A stretch of DNA of 64,000 bases from Oxytricha trifallax (lineage: Eukaryota > Ciliophora > Spirotrichea > Sporadotrichida > Oxytrichidae), in assembly GCA_000711775.1 (NCBI GenBank), contig ARYC01000140.1:140420-204419 (forward strand). The letters are read 5' to 3'. The notes below the pieces were generated by a model that was given only the letters and a program-made list of their open reading frames with translations, was not told the origin of the DNA and searched no databases. The translations under genes and the position numbers were made by a program. Each line of letters begins with the position of its first letter. Within the stretch, counting starts at the first letter, position 1. Below, in pieces: positions 1-9,308 of the stretch.

Positions 1-302
1 CTTGCTTTAGATTAAATCGCTCCCATTAAATTGATATTATTCATATTTGCCCCAAGACCCCCTCGCATCATATTTTCAGGGCTTGCTCTCTGAGATTACG
101 AATTATATTGCATGTGTGATTGCAGTCCATGATTTATGTTTATGAATTTATCTCTGTTTTAAGTAGTTTAGTTATACTTTAAATCTAAGGATTTTCTCAT
201 TTGAGCTGGGTTTTACTGATGGAATTGCTGATTAATGTATTAATTGGTTAAGTTTTAATGTATGTTTTAGAAGTGGTTTGAGTTTTAATGCTGTTGATCC
301 AT
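1..302 (-). CDS. Gln/Asn-rich protein, N-terminal part (runs off left edge)
   Basis: Reading the minus strand with TAA/TAG as Gln, an ATG at 302-300 opens a frame with no TGA to the window edge (about 100 codons). The start reads MDQQHQNSNHFQNIHQN and the composition is rich in Gln, Asn and His, followed near the edge by a Gly/Met/Asn stretch (MMRGGLGANMNN). No domain is recognised. The sequence is clearly less AT-biased than the adjacent spacer, which supports coding. It is divergent to the RPF1 gene across about 680 bp of spacer. The rest of the gene lies outside the window, so neither function nor the number of MDSs can be given. Confidence 0.6.
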
Positions 303-982
303 TTCTAATTTAATTTCAATTGGAAAATTGTAAAATAGTATATTCAATTAACAATACTATTAAATCTTTAAAATTAGTATAAAAACTAATTTATATTAGT
401 CCAAAATCCAAGTCATCTAAAATTGATTCTTAAATTAAAAAATAAATAATAAGAAAGTTTGTAGATTATTCTGTGTAAATCAAAATTTAAGCTTTTTATA
501 TATATAATCATTATTATGTTAGGAAATTAATTCATTTTTCTCTACTAAAAATTTAATATAAATATAAAAATTGAGGATAAAAGGAATGACTATTTATTAA
601 TTAACAATTTTATTATATACATACAGCTAACTATAAAATTAAAACCCCATAACATCTTATGATATGTTAAAGTATAATATAAGAAGATAGTTTGATTTAA
701 CATTGGGTAATTATATTTATTTTATGAGAAGAAATTAACTGCACATTAAGTCAATTTGAATGAGTTTCAAAATTATATTTGCTATTATTTTATCTACTCA
801 ATTAATTTCTCTTATATTTATTTAGCAGATTATTATACATGACTTTCACTTTTCATCTTAATATTAAAAATTCTATATTTTTGTATTTCGAACAAACCAA
901 AATTGTTTTTTGTAAACATCTGTTACGTTTTGTTATCCACTTATATAAAAAGTTAAAATAATTCAAAATGATTTGGTTTTAA
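303..982. other. AT-rich spacer between divergent genes
   Basis: Very AT-rich DNA with no open frame of note. It probably contains the 5' flanks of both neighbours plus germline-limited DNA. No promoter motif can be called. Confidence 0.5.
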
Positions 983-2464
983 ATGGGCAAAAAGGTAAAG
1001 AAGCAATAAATCTCAATTATCAATGATGGAGATGATGAAGTCGTCTCTAAGAAGCAGTCAAAGAAACTAGGCAAAGATAAAAACAATAGGAAAGATAAGA
1101 AGAAAGACGATAAGAATTCTAAAAAGCAGAAAAAAGTCTAGAGTAATTATGAATTTAATCAATAATACATACTATCAAGTATTTTTAAAAGAGTAAAGTG
1201 GAAGAATTATCAGATGATGAAGACTTTGATAGACAGATTGAAGAGGATTTCCTCAGTGGAGGTGATTAAGACGATGACTTCGATATGGAAGAAGGTTCAC
1301 TAGGGAGCGGACCAAATGATGGTTTTGCAGTAATGGAAAATGAATTTTATCCCGAAGAGGAAGCAGAATCAAAGCTATCTCCTGAAGAGAAGAAGAAGCA
1401 AGCTGATCAACGTAAAAAGCAGAAGAAGCTAGAACAATTAGAGAAGAAAATCAAAACTTTGTCAAAGAAGTAGGAGAAGGATAAAACCAGTGTGAGAGTG
1501 GCTTCTGAGATTAAGAACAAGAGTAAAAGAAGGGAGATCGTTATCTTGCAAAAGATGGCTTAAAAGCAATAAAAGCTGATTGGTAAACTTAAGAAGCAAA
1601 AGGTTAGAGCTGAGTAGGGAGAGGAGGCAATGCCCAGAGGAGTCACTAAAACTATTGAAAGCATGAGAGTCGCTGATGAAACATTGATCTAAGAGGGAGA
1701 TGATGAAGAAATCAAGGGAGAGCAAGACATGGATGAATTCAACAAATACTTCAAAAATGAAACTAAACCTAAAATTCTTATGACTACTAATAGAAGGCCA
1801 AAGGGTGTAAGGAAGCATTTAGCTTTATAATACTTTATAGAACTTGTTTGATTTCTTGAAGGAAGTCAAAGAGGCAGTGCCAAATACTGAATATTACGAG
1901 AGAAAAAACTTTAGAATAAAGCAAATCATTGATTGGGCTAAGGGAAGAGACTTCACTGATGTTATGGTGTTCTATGAGAAACATGGCAACCCTCGTAAGT
2001 CTTACTTGAATCAATTAATTCCTTCATTTATAGACACATTAATTATGAGTCATCTCCCTGATGGGCCAACAGCTTCATTTAGAGTATCTGGAGTCAAACT
2101 AAGAGCAGAGATTTATCATCATGCTGTACCTTCAAGTTACAACCCGGAATTAATCTTAAACAATTTTGACACTATGCTTGGTCACCGTATTGGTAGAATG
2201 TTGGCAGCTCTCTACCCTTAAAACCCAGAATTTAGAGGAAGGCGTGTTGTTACTTTTCACAATTAAAGAGATTTCATTTTCTTCAGACAGCATAGATATG
2301 AGTTTACTGAAGATCACTAAAGAGCTAATCTACAAGAAATAGGTCCTAGATTTACTCTTAAATTGCATAGTCTATAACTTGGTACCTTAGATACCAAATT
2401 TGGAGAATTTGAATTCATCTACAAACCTAAAATGGGAGTTAATAGAAAGCAGTTCTTTATGTGA
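983..2464 (+). CDS. RPF1: Ribosome production factor 1 (Brix-domain protein)
   Basis: RPF1 acts in the nucleolus in 60S ribosomal subunit assembly, as a Brix-family RNA-binding factor for pre-25S/28S and 5S RNP processing (family knowledge). Removing two IESs (pointers at 1140/1190 and 1819/1844) gives one open frame of 468 codons from ATG 983 to TGA 2462-2464. The N-terminal third is Lys-rich and acidic. The Brix domain follows and shows family signatures: TTNRRPKG, SHLPDGPTASFR, ILNNFDTMLGHRIGRM, FHNQRDFIFFRQHRYEF and GPRFTLKLHSLQLGT. Many Gln are encoded by TAA/TAG. No intron is needed. The TPR gene follows 117 bp downstream on the same strand. Identification is firm. Confidence 0.95.
1140..1196. 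other. IES in RPF1, pointer AGAGTAA
   Basis: The 7-bp repeat AGAGTAA lies at 1140-1146 and 1190-1196. Deleting one copy plus the interval (50 bp) fuses KKVQS to KVEELSDDED in frame. Confidence 0.92.
1819..1845. other. IES in RPF1, pointer TT
   Basis: Deleting 25 bp between TT at 1819-1820 and TT at 1844-1845 joins RRPKGVRKH to LFDFLKEV, restoring the conserved Brix region. Read through, the first frame meets TGA at once. Confidence 0.88.
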
Positions 2465-2581
2465 GCAATTCATTATCAATCCAAAAAGAAGTTTGGAATT
2501 TAATTAACTTTTATTTGTTATTTAATGCTGTTGTAAATTGATCTTTTGAATCCAACTTTATAAAAGGTTTTTATATACTTA
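2465..2581. other. Short intergenic interval
   Basis: 117 bp of AT-rich DNA between RPF1 and the TPR gene. Whether both genes share one macronuclear chromosome cannot be told from here. Confidence 0.4.
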
Positions 2582-5500
2582 ATGGTACAATCTTTCAAGC
2601 CCACACATTCAAAAAGATTATTGATGCAAAGGCCTAAAACGCAGCATTTCTCCTGAACTAAGCTTTTGAACATGTATAGCAATCTATTCTTTTATAATTC
2701 AATTTTTTAATACCTTTCCCATTTAGTTCAAGGAGCACTCTGAGATTTTATACTCAAATACACATTCATGGGACCATTTGAATCAGCAATCTAAGACTAC
2801 TTAAAAAATAGGTAAGACTATTCTATATATAAATCATCTTGTAGATTATGATTTGATATTTGAAAATGCTTAGTAAGAAATGGAGCTTGTATATTCAAAT
2901 GCTTACTCCAAGAATAAACAAGGCGATTCATTATAAGATTAGAATAAACTGTGGTCGGATACATTATTCAATTTAGAAAAGAACCTATTGTGATTTACAC
3001 TTGATAGAATTTTAATTACTTATTGAAATAGTTTTTAGAGAAATTAATCTTGATCTTAATTATTATTTTCACTCATATGATATATTCTTCTCTAGGACAC
3101 ACCAATTATAAACAGGTAAATGTATTATTAATTCATATAAGAATAAAAAACAATGAACTCACAGATAAATTATGAGAGTTAAAATGTCTACTAAAATTAG
3201 CCCTAAAAAGAAATAGACAAGTTAAGATCACTGCATTTTGAACAATTGAATGATTAATAGAATAACCTCGTGTAGACTAATCGATAGTTTAATGTAAATT
3301 AAGGACATGTCACTTAGAGAATATCGGTAATGGAATACATCATTTAATGCAATAAGAAGGCAATGAAAACGTCATTATTTTTTGCTATTTTAGAAAAAAA
3401 TGACAGAAATGAAATTTTACTTACTATAAACAGATTAAAATTTTGTAAATGGTTGAATTGAGAGTGGAGAACTACGACGACTGCAGATTACTTCTGAAGA
3501 AAGCAGATCAGCTATTAAATGAATCTAAGAATATCGACTAATCCAATAATGTGGATCATTAACCATATATAATTAAAAATACATTATGTTAAATTAGTTT
3601 GACTCGGCATATAAGATTATTAGTTTTTATCATTACATTTTATTGCATTTATATTTATTTAACCTTTGACTGAGTTTTAAAGAAATAAAATGTATGCTTT
3701 AACTATGAATAACCTTGGATGCTACTACAAAAAGTAAAATTAAATTTAACTGATTTATTTGCAGAATATAGAAACCAAATGTAGCCTTGAATTATATGAA
3801 GCTTGCGTTAAAATGTGAAAGCGAGAGTCATCAATCTTTGAGCAACATAGCTAGTACCAAATTGAATATTTGTGCTATATTGTCTTTGCTTAAAAAGTAA
3901 GAACTATTTCGTTATTTAAAACAATATTTTCCATAGACATTAGAAAGCTATATATTATGTGTACAGCTCAATAAATGACTACGAAAAAGCCTTAGAAATA
4001 TAGAGACAATCCAATCAAAAAGTGAACGAAGAATCAAATATACCCACTCTCCTCTAATCTATGAGTTTAGCTTACTACAATTTGGGAGTTGAGAATGAAC
4101 ATTTAAGAAATTTTCAATAAGCAATTGACAGCTATGAGAAAGGATTAGATTTTGCTTAATAAACCCCTTAAGGATAGGCTTTAGTAGCTTAATTTACCAA
4201 ATCAATTGAAGAAGTCAGAGTGAAGAATTAAACTCAAAATCAAGTTCATGATAGAAGAATAAAGTTGAGGCTGAGTAATGGTACTATGCGATTTTTCAAA
4301 GACTAGCAACACATATCAATAATTGATACAACAAAACAAGATAGAATCTAAAGTATGATGAACTCATTAATGAGAACTGGGACCAGAGAGCAAAGCAGAA
4401 GTACGCAAGATAAATCTCTCTTACCATCAGAGAGACTATAACAGAAATTTTAACAAGAAAATTTCGAGAAATTCTTCAAAAAAGACAGAGGCAAGACTTA
4501 AGAATCGAGGAGGACAAGTAATAACAATCAAGATTTGCCAAATCAAAAATATCTAAATGAGGTTGAACTTCCGACACCAACTGCTAGTTTTTTTAGAGTT
4601 TCAAATAATGGCACACCATTATTAAATATAAGTGCAAACTAAACCACCCCTATAAATTCATAAGAACAGCATCGTATTAAAACAACGAATACTAACTAGA
4701 TAAGAAAGAAGTATTTAAATAACACATAGGGCCTGAATAAGGATATTGAACTCGATGTGTTATATGAAAGATATGGCTAGAAAAGTCCAAATAATCGAGA
4801 TTCTGAGAATTTTTAGATTAATAGGAAAAGCGTTTAGCTCAACAATACTAAGAAAAATAGAGATAGATATTCAAATTTAGATGTAAAGAGAAAGCATTTA
4901 ATGTCATAAAGTGTTCAAAGAAAGAACCACACTAATCAGAGTGGTCTATATTAGCAATGGAATTAACAGTTAAAATCAGAGTTAGATGAAAACCAAGAAA
5001 TTTAAGACATTGAAATGAATATAGCCTCGAGGAGAGAACTGTAAACTTAGAATCAGTAGAGAAAACCCATGACATAGTAAAATTACAGAAACTTTAGCTA
5101 GTAAAGAACTCCAGTTGATTAAAGTTATCCAGGAAACTATGAAATTATAAATTTATTAAAATTTATGAATCAGGCTAGATGAAATTAGATAACTTGAAGA
5201 TCCAACATCAATTGATTCAAAAACCTCAATTTGTTTAAAACAAATTGCTTAAAAAGCATTACAAAAGTTTTAAGCAGAGTTTCAAAAATGTCTTAGTGGT
5301 AAGTATAAGTATTTTTTATTTTTAATAGGCTAGAGGGGCAGTACCTTAATTTAACGAAAATCCAGGTGACGTCTACTCAATGAATCTAACAAACTACAAT
5401 CAATCCTAAACTTCAAATAAATTTGAACCAAATAAGTTTTAATCGAGGACTCAGAGCACTGATCACAGGTCAAGTTTTCATGTGTCTTAGAACGGGATAA

Positions 5501-5809
5501 TGTCTGGAATCACTAATTATGCTAATAAACCTTAAATTAGCATTCAAATTTAACAAAGACAAAATAGACTAAATTTACCTATAAAATTGATTATTTTTAT
5601 TCTTATATTTTAATTTATTTATATAATTAAGTAGACTGCAGAGATTAAGGAAAACTACTTAGCAAGCTTAAGCAATGGATCAAAGCGAGATTATTTATCA
5701 AAGAATGACAGTGAAATCACCACCACCAGAATTGGAATAATATAGTGCAGAGAATCTTAATAAATACATTCTGGCTAGTAGTGTCTACTGTGCAGAATAA
5801 GTACAATGA
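2582..5809 (+). CDS. TPR-repeat protein with long disordered Gln/Asn-rich tail
   Basis: Starting at ATG 2582, IES removal and splicing of introns 2812-2844, 3734-3764, 3897-3936 and one at about 5299 give a protein whose middle carries tetratricopeptide-like helices: YALTMNNLGCYYKK, KPNVALNYMKLALK, SMSLAYYNLGVENEH, YEKGLDFAQQ. About 500 polar residues (Asn, Gln, Ser, Arg) with no domain follow. TPR proteins are usually protein-interaction scaffolds; the partner is unknown. Five IESs are resolved by pointers. The stretch 2990-3120 has an unresolved junction, because the frame closes at TGA 2991 and reopens downstream. Near 5299 two 3' splice sites are possible. The protein ends at TGA 5807-5809. 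Confidence 0.8.
2648..2729. other. IES in TPR gene, pointer TTC
   Basis: TTC at 2648-2650 and 2727-2729. Removing 79 bp joins KTQH to FKEHSEILY in the frame of ATG 2582 and skips a TGA. Confidence 0.7.
3412..3444. other. IES in TPR gene, pointer AAATTTT
   Basis: AAATTTT at 3412-3418 and 3438-3444. A 26-bp removal joins EKNDRNE to ILQMVELRVENYDD. Confidence 0.88.
3598..3671. other. IES in TPR gene, pointer TTTGACT
   Basis: TTTGACT at 3598-3604 and 3665-3671. Removing 67 bp keeps the frame through ISLTEFQRNKMYALTMNN, just before the first clear TPR helix. Confidence 0.88.
5141..5187. other. IES in TPR gene, pointer GAAATTA
   Basis: GAAATTA at 5141-5147 and 5181-5187 (40 bp). Removal avoids TGA and gives GNYEIRQLEDPTSID. 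The frame then needs the longer intron option at 5299-5341 to stay open. Confidence 0.65.
5565..5637. other. IES in TPR gene, pointer TAGACT
   Basis: TAGACT at 5565-5570 and 5632-5637. A 67-bp removal joins QRQNRL to QRLRKTTQQAQAMDQSE. Confidence 0.88.
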
Positions 5810-6326
5810 ATTATTTAAAATTCGAGAAATTAAAATATATTATTTTACTTATCATTATAAATTTAAAAAGTCTTAAACTTGGTTTGAACCATTATTATTA
5901 ATAGTTGTAAAATTATTAGTAGCCAAAATATATACTATTTGTATATTTATTAATTTTCATTATCCAAACGCTGCATAATTTATTTTTATCAAGAATATCC
6001 TAACTTACTATTTATTAAATAATAAGAATAAACATAAAACAATGAAATAATCCATAATATTCCATTATGTGTTAAATTTATACATTTTCTTTGCATTATA
6101 ATAAATCGGAGAGTATTAAATTTCTGAATATGCTTACAAATTTTTTTAAAATCAATTTAATATTATAAATAATTTTGAATGTTTTTTAATTTGTAATATA
6201 TAACAACTTCTCTATATGCCGAATAGAATGAGTTATCTTTATGTTAATTTATTAAATTAAAAGAATATTAATTAAGGTGTGATTATACTATTTAAGAGTT
6301 TAAGATAGTATAATTTGTATTGCTCG
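5810..6326. other. AT-rich spacer between convergent genes
   Basis: Lies between the 3' ends of the TPR gene (+) and RRP8 (-). No coding signal, hairpin or known element was seen. Confidence 0.5.
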
Positions 6327-7504
6327 TCATCTCTTTTTGTATTTACAAGGACTTAGAAGTTCAGCAAAATCATAATTTATCACTAATTTATGAGCATCTT
6401 GAACTTTCTCAAACACCATAACATAGAAGAAATCCTTGAGTTTGTTTACTTTTAGAGATTAGAACCCCACATCTGTCTGCATTTTATATTTCTAAGAAAA
6501 TGTGGCAAAATAAGATAGCAATTAAAGATTAATTAAGTTTCATTTTGTTAACAAATTCATTGATATCAGTAAATCGACTCATAACTTCAGCCACGAAAAG
6601 CTTACCACCATGCTTCAGAACTCTGTTGGCTTCCTTTAAGAAATATGGAAAGTTAGTTCCCATTAATGATAAACTAAATATCGCTACATCTATTCTATAA
6701 TTTAAAGTAAAAGCATTATGATTGTATTTTTATTCTTATATTATCTAGTTAGCAATTCTTCATAGGAACCTACACGTAAAGAGATTGATTTTAATTGAAT
6801 TCTTACATTAGCTATATCACATTGGATAATATGTGGACTCATTTTGCCGGCATCAAAACTGAAGATTTTGCCCTTGTGTCCTGCAGCCTTCAAATCAACT
6901 TGAAGTCTACCTTCTCCACATCCGAAATCTCCAATGTTCATGTTTTGATATTTCTCTTTCTTCAATTCATCAATTATGATATCTAGTGGGTTCTTTGGCC
7001 ACTTATCCACTTAATTTCTGTACCCTGTGTGATACTAATTTAAGAAACTTTATTAAATCACATTTAACTTACATCTTCAAATAGTTTTGGGTTTTCTGTG
7101 AACATTTTGAGAGCCTCTTTACTCTCATTAGTGTATAATTGCTCGTTTAAATACCTGAATTTCGAACTCATCATGCCCTCCTGCACTTTATTCACAACTC
7201 TGTTTTTGTCCTTGTTGCTGTCATATTTAAACTACCCTGAATCATTGCTGCTTTTTTTAGTATACTAAGTATTCTCATTTTTGTCTGGCTATTATTGATG
7301 ATGTTGGCTTTAATGCTTATTCTCTTGAATGTGTTGTTTCTTGTGCTTTTTATTCTGGTTTTTATCATCTCTCTTTTTATGTGTTTACTGATTGTTTGAG
7401 GTAATTTCTGGGTTTTACTTCTTAGGATTATGTTAGCTTTAAACCTAATCGGGTTTGTTTTATTGGCTTATGTCTTTGTTTTTCTTTTTCCTGAATAAGT
7501 CCAT
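6327..7504 (-). CDS. RRP8: Ribosomal RNA-processing protein 8 (rRNA m1A methyltransferase)
   Basis: RRP8/nucleomethylin is a nucleolar SAM-dependent enzyme that methylates N1 of an adenine in 25S/28S rRNA (family knowledge). From ATG 7504-7502, splicing introns 7035-7072 and 6770-6806 and removing IESs 6688-6747 and 6480-6546 gives exactly 328 codons. A Lys/Gln/His-rich N-terminus of about 150 residues precedes the catalytic part. Signatures in order: [33 protein letters not shown], the SAM motif [35 protein letters not shown] and [12 protein letters not shown]. All are close to eukaryotic RRP8. It lies about 3.9 kb from RPF1, another ribosome-biogenesis gene, on the opposite strand. Confidence 0.95.
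6480..6546. other. IES in RRP8, pointer CATTTT
   Basis: CATTTT at 6480-6485 and 6541-6546 (AAAATG on the coding strand). Removal of 61 bp joins INEFVNKM to QTDVGFQSLKV. Confidence 0.9.
6688..6747. other. IES in RRP8, pointer ATCTA
   Basis: ATCTA at 6688-6692 and 6743-6747. Removing 55 bp joins PMKNCQ to [12 protein letters not shown], matching the conserved family sequence. Confidence 0.92.
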
Positions 7505-7723
7505 TTTATTTAGTTATATATTATATACTATTGTAACATAGTATGCTATAAAATTACGCAGAATTCATATTTATTCCATCAAGAATAGTCTATGATTACT
7601 TTAAATATAAAATAGGATTTGCAAATAGATTTTATAATAATAATAATATAAAAATGATAAAATCCATTTGCATTCTGTCAGTCTTAATTTAAAAAATTTC
7701 ATTAAATTTTTATAAATTAAAAA

Positions 7724-8344
7724 ATGATTAAAGGTTTATGTGTTGCTGCTGTTTCAGCAAACTCAATCGCTTAGGAATAATCCAAACCAAGCATGTAACC
7801 ATTTTTAGAATCTAAGCAAATCACCTAACTTCAAGACTTAAATGCTGAATCTTGGTTGAACGATAATTCAACTATTGCATGGACCGTTCAAGCAATCAGA
7901 GGCTCCTATATAGGATATGAGAAGGGATTCTACCCTCACATTTCCGACAGAGACATCTGCCTCAATGAGCGCATTGGCCAGAAAATGTACAATGTAGTCT
8001 AGTTCTTATAGACTTTCAATATGGAATACATTTTCACCCTTACTCAAGATGTTACTGACATTTGGAGAAACTTGAATGACTGCGACATTGGTCATCCATT
8101 CAAGGCAGCTTTCGATTGGTGCAATGCTGATTATGACAACTGCAGTTTCTCAACAATCAAGAAGAACTTCCACTATTACTTATTCCAAATCTTCTCAAAA
8201 GCCACAGAAATTGAGAAACTTGTTAATACACCAGAGTTCCCAGCTAAAACAGCCTCTGGAATCTATAGATAAACCTATACTCTAGGAAATGACTTTGGTC
8301 TCTTACTTAAATGGCTCCTTAACTTCAAGAATATTAAGCAATGA
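7724..8344 (+). CDS. Secreted-type protein of unknown function (206 aa)
   Basis: A single uninterrupted frame runs from ATG 7724 to TGA 8342-8344, with TAA/TAG as Gln. The first 15 residues (MIKGLCVAAVSANSI) look like a short signal peptide. The mature part is hydrophilic with Cys at DIC, NDCD, WCNADYDNC and several aromatic positions (WLNDN, WRNLND). No known domain is recognised. It appears to need no IES or intron, so it may be a single-MDS gene. It resembles the scrambled gene at 15.4-19.9 kb in type (small, secreted, Cys-bearing) but not in clear sequence. Function unknown. Confidence 0.75.
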
Positions 8345-8604
8345 AAAGGCATATCTCCTAGAGAAATGATTAATGATTACAGGGATATAATAGGTTGTAC
8401 TAAATAGCATAAGTTTAAACTTCTGTGATTATTTTCAAAGAATTCTTTTGTCTTCTAGTATGCATACCTACCCTTTTTATTATAATTTCATCCAATTAGA
8501 TTTTAATAACCTTTAATCCTCGTTTATATACAGATTTGCAATGCTTTTTATATCGAGTCCCTTTCTTTAAACTATTCTTGCTTGAATTACTCTAGTTTAT
8601 TCTT
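8345..8604. other. Interval between secreted-type gene and EF-hand gene
   Basis: Mostly AT-rich. The minus-strand EF-hand frame remains open through part of it, so the C-terminus of that protein may extend in, but the real end cannot be fixed. Confidence 0.35.
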
Positions 8605-9237
8605 TTAGCAATGTCAATGTCTCTCGGAGGAGGCAGTGCTACTCCTATGGGTGCCAAACTTTAACCAGATGCCATTTTATAGAATTCTTTGAAGTTGACT
8701 TGCCCATCACCATCTATATCAAGCATACGCACCATTTCATCAATTTCTTCATCTGTAACATCTTCACCAAGTGCATCTAAAACAAATCTGATTTCTTGCA
8801 CTCCAATGTATCCATTACCATTCATATCGAAAGTGAAAGAATAAATTATAGTTTATACAAGAAAGATATTAAGATAGATACCTTTATAATGATTCATATA
8901 ATTATGTGAAAAAGGCTTCTTTGATTTCATCATCATTAAAAGGCTATTTATCAAGCATCTGCATCATACCGTTTTACCCACCATCAGCTGCATTTGCAAC
9001 TTTAATCTTCTGATTTACCTTATCTTTATTCAATGGTTTATCAATTTTTGATTGCTCTGCCAAATTTTACAGTTAATTTAGCATGAATTAACCAAAACCT
9101 GCTTAAGAGGTCCCTCCTAAATTATTCATAGAAGTCATATATTAAGAGGGAGGCATCATATTTTAAGTCATATATTAGGATTACTAGAGTGATTTGCCAG
9201 GGTTCATAGGATATATCGAACTCTGATTAAATGGCAT
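8605..9237 (-). CDS. EF-hand calcium-binding protein (calmodulin/centrin-like)
   Basis: From ATG 9237-9235 the frame starts [13 protein letters not shown] and has a Gln/Met-rich N-terminus of about 70 residues. After a 73-bp IES (pointer GTGAAA at 8833 and 8906) comes a calmodulin-like half: [14 protein letters not shown], then two canonical EF loops, [12 protein letters not shown] and [12 protein letters not shown]. Both loops have all usual acidic ligands and a closing Glu, so Ca2+ binding is likely. A Pro-rich tail ([12 protein letters not shown]) follows. No TGA occurs close behind, so the 3' boundary here is a guess: a terminal junction or scrambled last piece may be missed. It probably acts as a cytoskeletal or signalling Ca2+ sensor; the partner is unknown. 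Confidence 0.85.
8833..8911. other. IES in EF-hand gene, pointer GTGAAA
   Basis: GTGAAA at 8833-8838 and 8906-8911. Removing 73 bp joins EIKEAFF to [11 protein letters not shown], completing the first EF-hand helix. Confidence 0.92.
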
Positions 9238-9308
9238 TGAAGCGTATTAAAAAAATGACTATTTCTTATCTTAAAAATTACTATAAGTAGTAAAAATAAT
9301 GTTTAATC

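Noticed and set aside
1147-1843. Treating the interruptions in RPF1 as introns.
   Set aside because: They lack GT...AG ends and have pointer repeats; only pointer-based removal restores the frame. True introns in neighbouring genes have GT-AG ends and no pointers.
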